Positions 24,579 through 33,457 of a stretch of 64,000 nt of DNA are shown one piece after another (within the stretch, counting starts at the first letter, position 1; every line of letters begins with the position of its first letter). Origin of the DNA: Bryobacterales bacterium F-183 (lineage in GTDB: Bacteria > Acidobacteriota > Terriglobia > Bryobacterales > Bryobacteraceae). Both the position numbers and the translations under genes were made by a program. Under the pieces are notes generated by a model, which was not told where the DNA came from, did not search any database, and worked only from the letters and a program-made list of their open reading frames with translations. The DNA lies in assembly GCA_016865505.2 (NCBI GenBank), contig AP025252.1, forward strand, positions 4,548,137 through 4,612,136, in the 5' to 3' direction.

Positions 24579-25421
24579 ATGCAGGAACCGGAAGTTTTAG
24601 AAGAAGGTACCGGCGCGGCTGAGAACGCCGAACCGGAGGTTACCGCTGCCACGGAGACCGGGCAAGAGCCTGCGGAGATGACGGCCGAGGAAGTGCTGTC
24701 GACCGGCGAGAATCCGGAAGCGCCGGTGCAGGCCGACGAAGCGCAGCGTGCGGCGTTGATGGCCGTGATTGAGGGTGTTATTTACATCACCGATGAGCCT
24801 TTGTCGGCGCAGCAGATCGCGATGGCGGTGCAGCAGCCGATGGAGGTGGTGAAGCCGATTCTGGATGATTTGGTGGCGGAGTATTCGAAGCCGCAGCATG
24901 GCGTGACGGTACGCGAAGTGGCCGGCGGGTTCAAGATGGCCACCAAGCCCGAGCACCATGAAGCGATCCGGACGTTTGTTAAGAACCTGAAGCCGCCACT
25001 GAAGCTGTCGCTGGCTGCGCTGGAGACGCTGGCGGTGATTGCGTACAAGCAGCCGATTACGGCACCCGAGATCATGGAGATCCGTGGTGTGGCCGGTGCG
25101 GGTGTGCTGAAGACGCTGCTCGATCGCAAGCTGATTGCTACGGCGGGGCGGAAGAACATTGTCGGCAAGCCGATTTTGTACAAAACCACGCGCGAGTTCC
25201 TGGTGCAGTTCGGCTTGAAAGACCTGACGGAGTTGCCGACGCTGAAGGAGTTCGAAGAGCTTGGGCGTCTGGCGTTGAGCGACGACGAGCCCGACTATGA
25301 GGCGCCTGTGGCTGCTGCTGCCGCTGTTGAGCCGTCGCCGGAAGAAGTGGGTCCGGAGCCTGAGCCGGGGCCGGAGCCTGAGCCGGAAAACGAAAGCGAA
25401 AATCCTGAACAAAATGGCTGA
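24579..25421 (+). CDS. scpB: Segregation and condensation protein B
   Basis: The 280-residue protein has an acidic N-terminal tail of about 55 residues, then the two winged-helix domains of ScpB: VIEGVIYITDEPLSAQQIAM, VTVREVAGGFKMATKPEHHE, LSLAALETLAVIAYKQPITA, PEIMEIRGVAGAGVLKTLLD and TTREFLVQFGLKDLTELPTL. The C-terminus (residues 240-280) is a low-complexity run of Pro, Glu and Ala. Acidic flanks on both ends are longer than in model ScpB. It forms the SMC-ScpA-ScpB complex for chromosome segregation. The last 8 bp overlap rluB. Confidence 0.95.
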   Translation: MQEPEVLEEGTGAAENAEPEVTAATETGQEPAEMTAEEVLSTGENPEAPVQADEAQRAALMAVIEGVIYITDEPLSAQQIAMAVQQPMEVVKPILDDLVAEYSKPQHGVTVREVAGGFKMATKPEHHEAIRTFVKNLKPPLKLSLAALETLAVIAYKQPITAPEIMEIRGVAGAGVLKTLLDRKLIATAGRKNIVGKPILYKTTREFLVQFGLKDLTELPTLKEFEELGRLALSDDEPDYEAPVAAAAAVEPSPEEVGPEPEPGPEPEPENESENPEQNG

Positions 25422-26172
25422 AGAGCGCCTGCAAAAGATCCTGTCGAGAGCGGGCGTGGCGAGCCGTCGCAAGGCGGAAGAGCTGATTCTGGAAGGCCGG
25501 GTGAAGGTAAACGGCAAGACCGTTGTCGAACTGGGTACGAAGGCGGACCTGGTTCGTGACCACATCAAGGTCGACAACAAGCTGCTGCATCAGCCCAAGC
25601 GGATGCTGTACCTGGCGCTGAACAAGCCGGACGGGTACGTGACGACGATGTCCGACCCTGAGGGTCGCCGGACGGTGGTGGAGTTGCTGCGGGGCGTGAA
25701 AGAGCGCGTTTACCCGGTGGGGCGACTGGATTATCACTCCGACGGCCTGCTGTTGCTCACCAACGACGGCGAGTTTGCGAATCGCATTACGGCGGCGGCG
25801 ACGAAGGTAAACAAGACCTACGTCGTGAAGGTGACGGGTACGCTGACGGAGGAGCAGGAGCAACATTTCCGCACTGGCGTGCCTCTACATGGCAAGCGTA
25901 CGGCGCCTTGCGAGCTGAAGCTGATCAAGAAGGCCGATAACAGCTGGTACGAAGTGCAGCTGATTGAAGGGCGGCAGAATCAGATCCGCCTGATGTTCCG
26001 GTATTTCGGGCTGCTGGTGGAAAAGCTGCGGCGGGTACGGATAGGGTTCTTGAAGCTGGATGTGAAGCCCGGGGAGTACCGGCATTTGGAGCCGAAGGAG
26101 TTGGCGCGGTTCCGGAAGATGCTGAAGCTGCCGGATCCGGACGCGGTGGTGGAAGAAGACGACGAAGAATGA
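25414..26172 (+). CDS. rluB: 23S rRNA pseudouridine synthase, RluB/RsuA family
   Basis: ATG at 25414 gives 252 residues. An S4 RNA-binding domain (RLQKILSRAGVASRRKAEEL, GRVKVNGKTV) is followed by the RsuA/RluB catalytic domain with YLALNKPDGYVTT, VYPVGRLDYHSDGLLLLTND (catalytic Asp in GRLD) and LIEGRQNQIRLMFRYFG. It should convert a uridine in 23S rRNA to pseudouridine. The scpA-scpB-rluB order is widely conserved. The tail is acidic. It overlaps scpB by 8 bp and the next gene by 4 bp. Confidence 0.92.
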   Translation: MAEERLQKILSRAGVASRRKAEELILEGRVKVNGKTVVELGTKADLVRDHIKVDNKLLHQPKRMLYLALNKPDGYVTTMSDPEGRRTVVELLRGVKERVYPVGRLDYHSDGLLLLTNDGEFANRITAAATKVNKTYVVKVTGTLTEEQEQHFRTGVPLHGKRTAPCELKLIKKADNSWYEVQLIEGRQNQIRLMFRYFGLLVEKLRRVRIGFLKLDVKPGEYRHLEPKELARFRKMLKLPDPDAVVEEDDEE

Positions 26173-26564
26173 CGATTGACGAACTGCTGAAAACTTCGAA
26201 GACGATTGCCGTGGTGGGTTTGTCGCCGAAGACGGACCGCCCGTCGAACGGCGTGACGCGGTACATGCAACGGCAGGGGTACAAGATCATTCCGGTGAAC
26301 CCGGGGTTTGCCGAGATTCTGGGCGAGAAATCGTACAAGACTTTGGCGGATGTACCGGAGCCGGTGGATATCGTCAACATCTTTCGGGAGCCGTCGGCGG
26401 TGCCGGAGATCGTCGAGCAGGCGATCCAGATCGGCGCGAAGTCGATTTGGATGCAGCAGGGCATTACGCATGAGCAGGCCGCGCAACGGGCCGAAGAAGC
26501 AGGACTTTTTGTGGTGCAGGATTCCTGTATATTTCAGGAACACGCCCGCCTTCCGCTAAAATAG
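26169..26564 (+). CDS. CoA-binding domain protein (YccU type)
   Basis: The 131-residue protein is a single Rossmann-like CoA-binding domain: KTIAVVGLSPKTDRPSNGVT, IIPVNPGFAEILGEKSYKTL, VDIVNIFREPSAVPEIVEQA, GAKSIWMQQGITHEQAAQRA and VVQDSCIFQEH. The final Cys segment matches YccU/HcgB-like proteins. CoA binding is assigned by family; no catalytic role is known. It starts in an ATGA overlap with rluB and lies 13 bp before cysS. Confidence 0.88.
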   Translation: MTIDELLKTSKTIAVVGLSPKTDRPSNGVTRYMQRQGYKIIPVNPGFAEILGEKSYKTLADVPEPVDIVNIFREPSAVPEIVEQAIQIGAKSIWMQQGITHEQAAQRAEEAGLFVVQDSCIFQEHARLPLK

Positions 26565-26577
26565 AAGACTCCTCCCC

Positions 26578-27978
26578 ATGGGTCTTCGCTTCTACAACAC
26601 ACTTACCCAAAGTGTCGAAGATTTCGTTCCGGCAAACGGCAACGAGGTCAGAATGTACACCTGCGGGCCGACGGTTTACAACTTTGTACACATCGGCAAC
26701 CTGCGGACCTTTACCTTCCAGGACATTTTGCGCCGCTGGCTGCAGTATCGCGGCTACCAGTTGAACCACGTCATGAACATCACCGACGTGGACGACAAGA
26801 TTATTCGCAACGCGTCGAAGGAAGGGAAGAGCTTGCAGGAGTATACGGAAGTGTACACGCAGGCCTTTTTGGAAGACACGGGGAAGATGCGGTTGCAGCG
26901 GCCGGAGCGGATGGTGAAGGCCACCGAGCACATCACCGAGATGGTGGATGCGATCCAGACGCTGGCTCACAACGGGTTTACGTACGAGAGTGAGGGGTCG
27001 ACGTACTATCGCATCAGCAAGTTCCCGGAGTACGGCAAGCTGTCGCACATTCACTTTGACGGGATGAAGGCCGGGGCGCGTGTGGACGTCGATGAATACG
27101 ACAAAGAGAGCGCGCAGGACTTTGTGCTGTGGAAGGCGAAGAAGCCGGGTGAAGTTTCCTGGGATACGGCAATCGGGGATGGACGCCCCGGATGGCACAT
27201 TGAATGTTCTGTGATGGCGATGAAGTATCTGGGGTCAACGCTCGATATCCATGCGGGCGGGATCGACCTGGTGTTTCCGCATCACGAAAACGAGATCGCG
27301 CAGAGTGAGGCGATTAGCGGGAAGCCGTTTGCAAAGTACTGGCTGCATTCCGAGCACCTGAACATCGACATGCAGAAGATGTCGAAGTCGCTGGGGAATT
27401 TTTATACGCTGCGGGATCTGGTGGGTATGGGGTATTCGCCGGAAGCCTTGCGGTACACCTTGGCCGCCGTGCCTTATCGGAAGAAGCTGAACTTTACGAT
27501 GGAGGGTCTGGCGGGGTCGCAGACGTCTATCGACCGGTTGCGGAATTACAAGCTTCGGCTGGAGACGGATAAGCTCGGCGCCGGGGCGAATGCGGAGTTC
27601 ACCAAGCGCGCGGCGGACGCTCTGGCGGCGTTTGAGACGGCGCTGGACGATGATCTGAATACGGCTGAGGCGCTGGCGGCGGTGTTCGAGTACGTGCGCG
27701 ATACGAATAGCGCTATGGACTCTGGCGCATTTCTGGCCGATAACGCGAAAGAAGCGCTGGCGTTTTTGGAGAAGTTCGACGCGGTGTTCGATGTCCTGAA
27801 GCCGTCGGTGGCTGAGGGCGCGTTGGGCGATGCCGAGATCGATGCCAAGGTGGCCGAGCGTACGGCAGCGAAGAAGGCGCGGAACTTCCAGTTGGCGGAC
27901 CAGATCCGCAATGAGTTGCTGGAGTTGGGCGTGGTAATTGAGGACACCAAAGACGGTGTCCGGTGGAAGCGAAAGTAA
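26578..27978 (+). CDS. cysS: Cysteinyl-tRNA synthetase
   Basis: The enzyme charges tRNA-Cys. At 466 residues it has the class I features: the first zinc ligand in MYTCGPTVYNFVHIGNLRTF with the HIGN motif, GWHIECSVMAMKYLG, DIHAGGIDLVFPHHENEIAQ for zinc and cysteine binding, and the KMSKSLGNF loop. The C-terminal helical and anticodon regions follow, ending DTKDGVRWKRK. No T-box or other leader was seen in the 13-bp gap upstream. It is probably read through from the scpAB-rluB operon. Confidence 0.97.
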   Translation: MGLRFYNTLTQSVEDFVPANGNEVRMYTCGPTVYNFVHIGNLRTFTFQDILRRWLQYRGYQLNHVMNITDVDDKIIRNASKEGKSLQEYTEVYTQAFLEDTGKMRLQRPERMVKATEHITEMVDAIQTLAHNGFTYESEGSTYYRISKFPEYGKLSHIHFDGMKAGARVDVDEYDKESAQDFVLWKAKKPGEVSWDTAIGDGRPGWHIECSVMAMKYLGSTLDIHAGGIDLVFPHHENEIAQSEAISGKPFAKYWLHSEHLNIDMQKMSKSLGNFYTLRDLVGMGYSPEALRYTLAAVPYRKKLNFTMEGLAGSQTSIDRLRNYKLRLETDKLGAGANAEFTKRAADALAAFETALDDDLNTAEALAAVFEYVRDTNSAMDSGAFLADNAKEALAFLEKFDAVFDVLKPSVAEGALGDAEIDAKVAERTAAKKARNFQLADQIRNELLELGVVIEDTKDGVRWKRK

Positions 27979-27985
27979 GTACGAG

Positions 27986-29173
27986 ATGGATACGTTCTCA
28001 AAGGCTGTACACGCGGGGGACCGCAAGAAGCAGAAGCCGTTTGTGCCGACGACGACACCGATCTACATGTCGTCGACGTATTCGTACGACTCGATTGCGA
28101 CCATCGACCGGATTTTTGGGCATGAAGAGCACGGACCGTCGTACGTACGGTATGAGAACCCCACCAATAACGCGCTAGAAGAGCAGATTACGGCGCTCGA
28201 AAATGGTGCTGGAGCGTTGGCGTGCGCATCAGGTATGTGTGCGTTGCAGACGGCGCTGATCGTGTCGATGCTGGACCGGCGGCGTACGATTCTGGCGGCT
28301 AGCGACCTGTACGGCGCGACCATCAGCATGCTCATGAAGATCTTTGATCCGATGGGCTATGAGGTCCGGTTTGTGAACATCACGGATCTGGCGGCGGTGG
28401 AGAAGGCGATCGCGGACGTGAAACCGGGTTGCCTGCTGATGGAAACCGTGTCGAACCCGATTCTGCGGGTAGGCGCGATGGACCGGATTGCCGAGTTGTG
28501 TAAGGCGGCGGGTACGGCGCTCATTGTCGACGCGACGTTTTCGACCCCGCTTGTGGTCCGGCCGCTGGAGCTGGGCGCGGCGATGGTGGTGCACTCGCTC
28601 ACCAAGTATCTGGCCGGGCATGGCGATGTGCTGGGTGGCGTGGTTGTGGCCGATGCGGAGAACATCGAACCGCTGCGGGCGTACTCGCGGATGGTTGGGC
28701 CCGTGCTGGGTCCGCAAGAGGCGTACCTCACCATGCGCGGGATTAAGAGTTTTCCGGTGCGGATGGAGCGGCAGTGCGCCAACGCGATTGCGGTGTACGA
28801 ATGGCTCGCGAAGCATCCGAAGGTCGAGCGGGTGTACTTTACGGGAGATCCGGCGCATCCGGATGCGGAGACGATTGCGCGGCTGTTTCCGAAGGATCGT
28901 ACGGGCGCGATTGTGAGCTTTGAGATCAAGGGTGCGGCGGTGAAGGAAGATGTCTTCCGGTTTATCGACGCGCTGCGGATGGTGGTGCGGGGTACGACGT
29001 TGGGCGATGTGCATTCGCTGGTGCTGTACCCGCTGATTGCGTCCCACCGGGATCTTTCGGCGAAGCAGCGGGAGCGGATGGGGATACGGGATAACCTGGT
29101 GCGGCTGTCGGTGGGAATTGAATCGCCGGCGGACATCATCGCGGACTTGCAGCAGGCGCTAGAGGCGGTTTAG
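27986..29173 (+). CDS. Cystathionine gamma-synthase/lyase family enzyme
   Basis: ATG at 27986 gives 395 residues. Markers of the Cys/Met PLP family are VPTTTPIYMSSTYSYDS, VRYENPTNNALEEQITALEN, ACASGMCALQTALIVS, IVDATFSTPLVVRPLELGA and the lysine motif VHSLTKYLAGHGDVLGG. RLSVGIESPADIIADLQQAL closes the fold. This paralogue differs clearly from the one at 20585: its N-terminus is shorter and its lysine loop reads SLTKYLAGHGD. The placement after cysS supports a cysteine or methionine role. The exact reaction is not resolved. Confidence 0.9.
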   Translation: MDTFSKAVHAGDRKKQKPFVPTTTPIYMSSTYSYDSIATIDRIFGHEEHGPSYVRYENPTNNALEEQITALENGAGALACASGMCALQTALIVSMLDRRRTILAASDLYGATISMLMKIFDPMGYEVRFVNITDLAAVEKAIADVKPGCLLMETVSNPILRVGAMDRIAELCKAAGTALIVDATFSTPLVVRPLELGAAMVVHSLTKYLAGHGDVLGGVVVADAENIEPLRAYSRMVGPVLGPQEAYLTMRGIKSFPVRMERQCANAIAVYEWLAKHPKVERVYFTGDPAHPDAETIARLFPKDRTGAIVSFEIKGAAVKEDVFRFIDALRMVVRGTTLGDVHSLVLYPLIASHRDLSAKQRERMGIRDNLVRLSVGIESPADIIADLQQALEAV

Positions 29174-29320
29174 CTACAACTTCCATTCATCTTTCGTCTG
29201 ATCCCGCCGATGATGAGAAGTAGCGGGCCGGAGTTCTAGTACCTTTGGGTGGTTACAATGAGGGTGCGGGAACTTTCGCGGTCCGGATTGCGTCTCTATT
29301 AACGTCTCGAGGACTAGTGG

Positions 29321-29764
29321 ATGAAGTATTGGGGCTACTTTGTTGCGAAGCTGTTGGCAATCCTGGCCTTTGGCTACGGAAGCGGCCGATTGTTGTTCCT
29401 GTACTTTCCCAAGCAAAAAACACTCTGGAAGATGCAGCCGTTTATGCACGACCTGCCGTATACGCTTGTCGTGATGGCGCATTTTCTGCTGGTTGCAGGG
29501 CTGATCTGGCTGGCGGTTTGGGACCAGAGATACCGTTGCCGGACCTGTCTGCGCAAGCTGCGGATGCCGGTGGCCAATGGCGGCTGGCACCATGTCATCC
29601 TTGGGCCTCCTCGTACGGATTACATCTGTCCTTTCGGGCATGGTACGCTGCGTGTCCAGGAGCTTAGCCTGGATGGGACGTTCCATCGTGACTGGCAAGA
29701 GCACGACGAGGACATCTGGAAAGAACTGTACGCGCTCGAGAACAACACCGCCGACAAGTCCTGA
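29321..29764 (+). CDS. Small membrane protein with a possible zinc site
   Basis: The 147-residue protein has two membrane helices (YFVAKLLAILAFGYGSGRLL and LVVMAHFLLVAGLIWLAVW) followed by a cytoplasmic tail with RCRTCLRKL and YICPFGHG, four Cys/His positions that could hold zinc. No known family was recognised. A TACAAT at 29254-29259 could be a -10 about 60 nt upstream. Its stop codon overlaps the possible CTG start of the glycosidase (CTGA at 29761-29764). Confidence 0.7.
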   Translation: MKYWGYFVAKLLAILAFGYGSGRLLFLYFPKQKTLWKMQPFMHDLPYTLVVMAHFLLVAGLIWLAVWDQRYRCRTCLRKLRMPVANGGWHHVILGPPRTDYICPFGHGTLRVQELSLDGTFHRDWQEHDEDIWKELYALENNTADKS

Positions 29765-29778
29765 CGACGCGGCGTTCC

Positions 29779-31569
29779 TTGCTGCAACTGACGTCTGCTG
29801 CGGCCATCCTGCATGGGCAGAATCGCCCGTTGTCTGCTGCGGTTCGTGTTGCGTCCAATAAACCCACTCTTCACATCGACGGCAAGCCTGTCTACGCGTG
29901 TTTGTATGCGCTGACCGATTGTCCTGGCGGGCGCTGGCCGCAGGATGAGAATGCGGCACGGAGCATACGGCAGTTTGTGGACGCCGGGTTCCGGATGTTC
30001 CAGGTGGACCTGTTCTTGCAGGAAGTATGGAGATCGCCGGATGCCAAGATCGATTTGGAGCCGGCGCGGCGGCTGATCCGGGGCATCACCGAGTTGTGTC
30101 CAAACGCGGCGGTGTTTCTGCGCTGGCATGTGAATCCTCCACCATGGTGGATGGAGCAGAATCCGGGAGAGCTTTGCCGGTGGGCGAACGATCCCAATTA
30201 CGAAAAGATTGAGCATACGCAGCATACGCGGATCATCCACGATGATCTGAAGCGTGTGCCGCGGGTGAGCCTGGCGTCCGAGAAATGGCTGCAGATGGCG
30301 GTGGCGAAGACGCGCGAGTTCCTGGCTGGGCTGAGCAAGACGCGGGAAGGGAACTCGCTGGCCGGGGTACAGGTGGCGTGCGGGGTGTACGGCGAGTGGC
30401 ATTACTGGGCGTTTCCACAAAATGAGCCGGACGTCAGCGAGCCGATGCGGCGGCGGTTTGGGAAGCCTGTGCCGGGGGTCGCGGAGCGTCAGGAGGCGGG
30501 CAATGAAGCGGTGGCGGAATACTACCGGCTTCAGCATCGCCTGGTGGCCGACTGCATTACGACCTTGTGCGAGACGGTGAAGAAGGCCTGGCCGCGACCG
30601 ATTGTGACCGGTACGTTCTACGGGTACTTCTTTTCGATGTTCAACCGGCAGGCGTCCGGCGGGCACCTGGAACTGCATCGGGTGTTGGAGTCCCCGTATG
30701 TCGACTATTTGAGCGCGCCGCAGGCGTATGGGACGTTGTTCCGGGATCTGGGTGGGTCTGGGGCGACGCGGGCCTTGGTGGAGACTATTCGTCTGCACGG
30801 CAAGCTGTTTTTGGACGAGATGGATCAGGCGCCGTCGTGGCAGTGGCGGAACAATGTCGATCTGGCATTTGGACTGACCGATATCGAGCGCGATGTCGCG
30901 ATTTTGCGGCGGAATGTGCTTGAAAGCTACACGCGTGGGGCAGGGCTTTGGTTTTACGATTTTGGTCCTGCAAATCATACGGGGTGGTGGCAGGACACGC
31001 GGCTAATGACGGAGATCCGGCAGTTGAAGGCTTTGCTTGAGCGGTATCATGCGGCGGCGCCGTATCAGCCTGCAGGCGATGTCCTGTACGTCTTCGACAC
31101 CGAGGTGTTCTACTACACGGGCAATCAGGATAAGGTGACCGATCCGCTGGCGGTGAACCAGACGATTGGGCAGGCGTACCGTAGCGGGGCGGCGATTGAG
31201 ACGATCCATGTACGGGACCTGGGTCGGGTGGATCTGTCGCGGTTCAAGGTGGTGGTGCTGGCGAATCTTTGGCGTTCGTCCGTGGTGGCGCCCAGTGGCG
31301 TGAAGGTACTGTCGCAGGGTAAGTCGCCGGCGGAGTTCCGGGCGGTGACGGCGGCGGATCTACGGAAGGCTTGCGATGAGGCGGGCGCGCATTTGTACAC
31401 GGATCGCGAGGGTGATGTCGTGCACGCGGGCGGGGGACTGGTGCTGATCCACACCAAAGACGGCGGACCGAGGCGGCTGAAGTTCCGAAGTGGCCGACAG
31501 GTGGAGGTCACGCTGCCGGCGAAGAGTTCGTGGATCTTTGACGCTGTCAGCGGCGAGCGCTTACTGTGA
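29779..31569 (+). CDS. Exported glycoside-hydrolase-like TIM-barrel protein
   Basis: The 596-residue protein looks like a GH42/GH-A-type barrel with an amidotransferase-like C-terminal domain. Suggestive acid residues occur in VACGVYGEWHYWAF and KLFLDEMDQAPSW. The barrel begins with KPVYACLYALTDCPGG and DAGFRMFQVDLF, and FYDFGPANHTGWW closes it; VFDTEVFYYTGNQDKVTD starts the second domain. The TTG start leaves a truncated signal. If translation began at CTG 29761, the N-terminus would read TTRRSLLQLTSAAAILHGQ, a good twin-arginine signal. The precise family is uncertain. Confidence 0.65.
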   Translation: MLQLTSAAAILHGQNRPLSAAVRVASNKPTLHIDGKPVYACLYALTDCPGGRWPQDENAARSIRQFVDAGFRMFQVDLFLQEVWRSPDAKIDLEPARRLIRGITELCPNAAVFLRWHVNPPPWWMEQNPGELCRWANDPNYEKIEHTQHTRIIHDDLKRVPRVSLASEKWLQMAVAKTREFLAGLSKTREGNSLAGVQVACGVYGEWHYWAFPQNEPDVSEPMRRRFGKPVPGVAERQEAGNEAVAEYYRLQHRLVADCITTLCETVKKAWPRPIVTGTFYGYFFSMFNRQASGGHLELHRVLESPYVDYLSAPQAYGTLFRDLGGSGATRALVETIRLHGKLFLDEMDQAPSWQWRNNVDLAFGLTDIERDVAILRRNVLESYTRGAGLWFYDFGPANHTGWWQDTRLMTEIRQLKALLERYHAAAPYQPAGDVLYVFDTEVFYYTGNQDKVTDPLAVNQTIGQAYRSGAAIETIHVRDLGRVDLSRFKVVVLANLWRSSVVAPSGVKVLSQGKSPAEFRAVTAADLRKACDEAGAHLYTDREGDVVHAGGGLVLIHTKDGGPRRLKFRSGRQVEVTLPAKSSWIFDAVSGERLL

Positions 31570-32079
31570 GTTTTCTTGGTCTGACGCTTCCGGATCCTGG
31601 GGGTCCGCGTCTTCGGGGAGTGGGCCTGCTTCTTCGGCCTGCCTGGCTAGCTCTTCGTCCGAGATCTCAGTGTTCAGCGCGGCGATGGCCTGGTCTGCGA
31701 ATTCCTCTTTGGTGAGCAGTTCGAGGCTGCCGGCGGGGTCGTTCTTGGCGAGTTCGTTGACCACTTCGCCAAGGAACCAGACGGGGATGCCTTCGTTTTC
31801 CAGCATCGTGCGGGCGAAGCGCGCTTCTTCGATGGACTCGAACTTCGCGATGGAGACGAGGCCCTCCGCCAGTGGTGCATCGGTGGCGAGTGGGGCTCCG
31901 ATACCTTCACCCAAAGCGGCCGTGTCGATTTCGCCGGGCCAGGTGAGGCCACGTTCCGCCGCTTCGGCCTCGTAAACGGCGCGAGCGGTTTCGGTCAATC
32001 CGTCCCGGTCTACTTCCAGCAGTGCTTCATCGGAAAGCGATGCCACGTGGGCTTGCAGATCATTCAGGTCGATTTTCAT
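31561..32079 (-). CDS. DUF2007-type small protein
   Basis: The 172-residue acidic protein has a central DUF2007 domain (VSIAKFESIEEARFARTMLE then NEGIPVWFLGE), annotated as putative signal-transducing. An N-terminal helical part (MKIDLNDLQAHVASLSDEAL) resembles scaffolding segments in acidobacterial hypothetical proteins. The tail is an acidic low-complexity run. Its last 9 bp overlap the glycosidase gene on the other strand. It lies 31 bp downstream of the two-component operon and may belong to it. Confidence 0.75.
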   Translation of the reverse strand: MKIDLNDLQAHVASLSDEALLEVDRDGLTETARAVYEAEAAERGLTWPGEIDTAALGEGIGAPLATDAPLAEGLVSIAKFESIEEARFARTMLENEGIPVWFLGEVVNELAKNDPAGSLELLTKEEFADQAIAALNTEISDEELARQAEEAGPLPEDADPQDPEASDQENSQ

Positions 32080-32110
32080 GCGTCCACTCGTACGTTATCA
32101 CCATCGGCGG

Positions 32111-33454
32111 TTAGTTGACGGAGCGGCGGAGGCCGAGGGACTTGATGCGCTTGTGTAAGTTGGTGCGTTCCATGCCCAGGGATCGCGCGGCGCTCGATAC
32201 GTTCCAGCCGGTTTCTTCGAGGGCCTTGACGATGTGGTCACGCTCGGCGGATTCGCGCGCCTCGCGGAGGTTCGACGCGACGTTGCCGGGGCGATGCATG
32301 CGGATCTCGACGGGGACGGCATCGAGTCCGATTTGGGCGTCTGTGCTGGGCGCAAGGATGGCCATGCGTTCGACGGCATTGCGGAGTTCGCGAATGTTGC
32401 CGGGCCAGTGGTAGCGCGTCAAAGCATCCACCACTTCGTCGGAGAGTTCGCGGGGTTTGAAGCCGTTGCGGCGGCAAAAGTCGTCGAGGAAGTACGTCGC
32501 GAGATAGCGGATGTCGCCGGGGCGTTCGCGCAGGGAGGGAACGCGGATGGGCATCACGCAGAGGCGGTAGTAGAGGTCCTCGCGGAACTTCTGTTCGGCG
32601 ACCATTTCCTGGAGGTCGCGATTGGTGGCGGAGACGACGCGTACGCTGACGCGGATAGGTTGTTCGCCACCGACGCGGTGGAACTCGCCTTCCTGCAGCA
32701 CTCGCAGGAGCTTGGCTTGGGAGCCGGCATGGAGGTCGCCCACTTCGTCGAGGAAGATGGTGCCGCCGTCGGCGAGTTCGAACTTGCCGCGACGCATGGC
32801 CGTAGCGCCGGTGAAGGAGCCTTTTTCGTGCCCGAAGAGTTCGCTTTCGATGAGCTCTGTCGGGATCGCGGCGCAGTTGACCTTGATGAAGTTGCCTTTT
32901 GCGAAGGGGCTGTTCTGGTGGATGTGGGCGGCGAGTAGTTCTTTGCCGGTGCCGGATTCGCCCATCAACAGTACGCGAGCGTCGGAGCGAGCGGCAAGCG
33001 TCGCTTGCTCGACCACGCGTTCGAAGGCGGGCGAGGTCCCGATCATGCGGGTGCCCGGGCCTACGATCTCTTTGAGGCGAGCGTTTTCCTGCTTGAGGTT
33101 CGAATGATCGAGCGCGTTGCGGAGAGTGAGCAGGACCTTGTCGCGGCTGAGCGGTTTTTCGAGGAAATCGAAGGCTCCGGCGCGGGTGGCTTCGACGGCG
33201 TCGGCAATGGTGCCGTGGCCGGAGATCATGATGACGGGCACGGGCTTCTGCTCTTTGAGCAGTTCGCGCAGGAAGTCCATGCCGCTGCCGTCGGGCAGGC
33301 GGAGGTCCAGCATGTAGGCGTCGAAGGTGCCGCTGAAGGCGCGGGCCTCGCCGAGGGTATGGCAGAGGCTGATGTGGTAGCCCTCACGCTCGAGGATGAG
33401 CTTGAGGGAGCGCCCGATGTTTTCTTCGTCGTCGACGATCAGAATGCGTTTCAT
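32111..33454 (-). CDS. NtrC/NtrX-family sigma54-dependent response regulator
   Basis: This 447-residue protein has three modules. The receiver domain (residues 1-120) shows ILIVDDEENIG, the phospho-acceptor in YMLDLRLPDGSG and Lys in FLEKPLS. The AAA+ sigma54-interaction domain has GESGTGKELLA (Walker A), ELFGHEKGSFTGAT and GGTIFLDEVGDL (Walker B). The GAFTGA loop reads GSFTGA, a variant also found in other members. A Fis-type HTH ends the protein (SSAARSLGMERTNLHKRIKS). It activates sigma54 promoters on phosphorylation by its partner kinase, encoded 3 bp upstream. Confidence 0.95.
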   Translation of the reverse strand: MKRILIVDDEENIGRSLKLILEREGYHISLCHTLGEARAFSGTFDAYMLDLRLPDGSGMDFLRELLKEQKPVPVIMISGHGTIADAVEATRAGAFDFLEKPLSRDKVLLTLRNALDHSNLKQENARLKEIVGPGTRMIGTSPAFERVVEQATLAARSDARVLLMGESGTGKELLAAHIHQNSPFAKGNFIKVNCAAIPTELIESELFGHEKGSFTGATAMRRGKFELADGGTIFLDEVGDLHAGSQAKLLRVLQEGEFHRVGGEQPIRVSVRVVSATNRDLQEMVAEQKFREDLYYRLCVMPIRVPSLRERPGDIRYLATYFLDDFCRRNGFKPRELSDEVVDALTRYHWPGNIRELRNAVERMAILAPSTDAQIGLDAVPVEIRMHRPGNVASNLREARESAERDHIVKALEETGWNVSSAARSLGMERTNLHKRIKSLGLRRSVN

Positions 33455-33457
33455 CTT

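Noticed and set aside
24597-25580. Minus-strand 327-codon frame across scpB and rluB
   Set aside because: Arg/Leu-rich shadow spanning two well-identified genes.
28229-29047. Minus-strand 272-codon open frame antisense to the second PLP enzyme
   Set aside because: Arg/His-rich shadow with no motif; the plus-strand gene is unambiguous.
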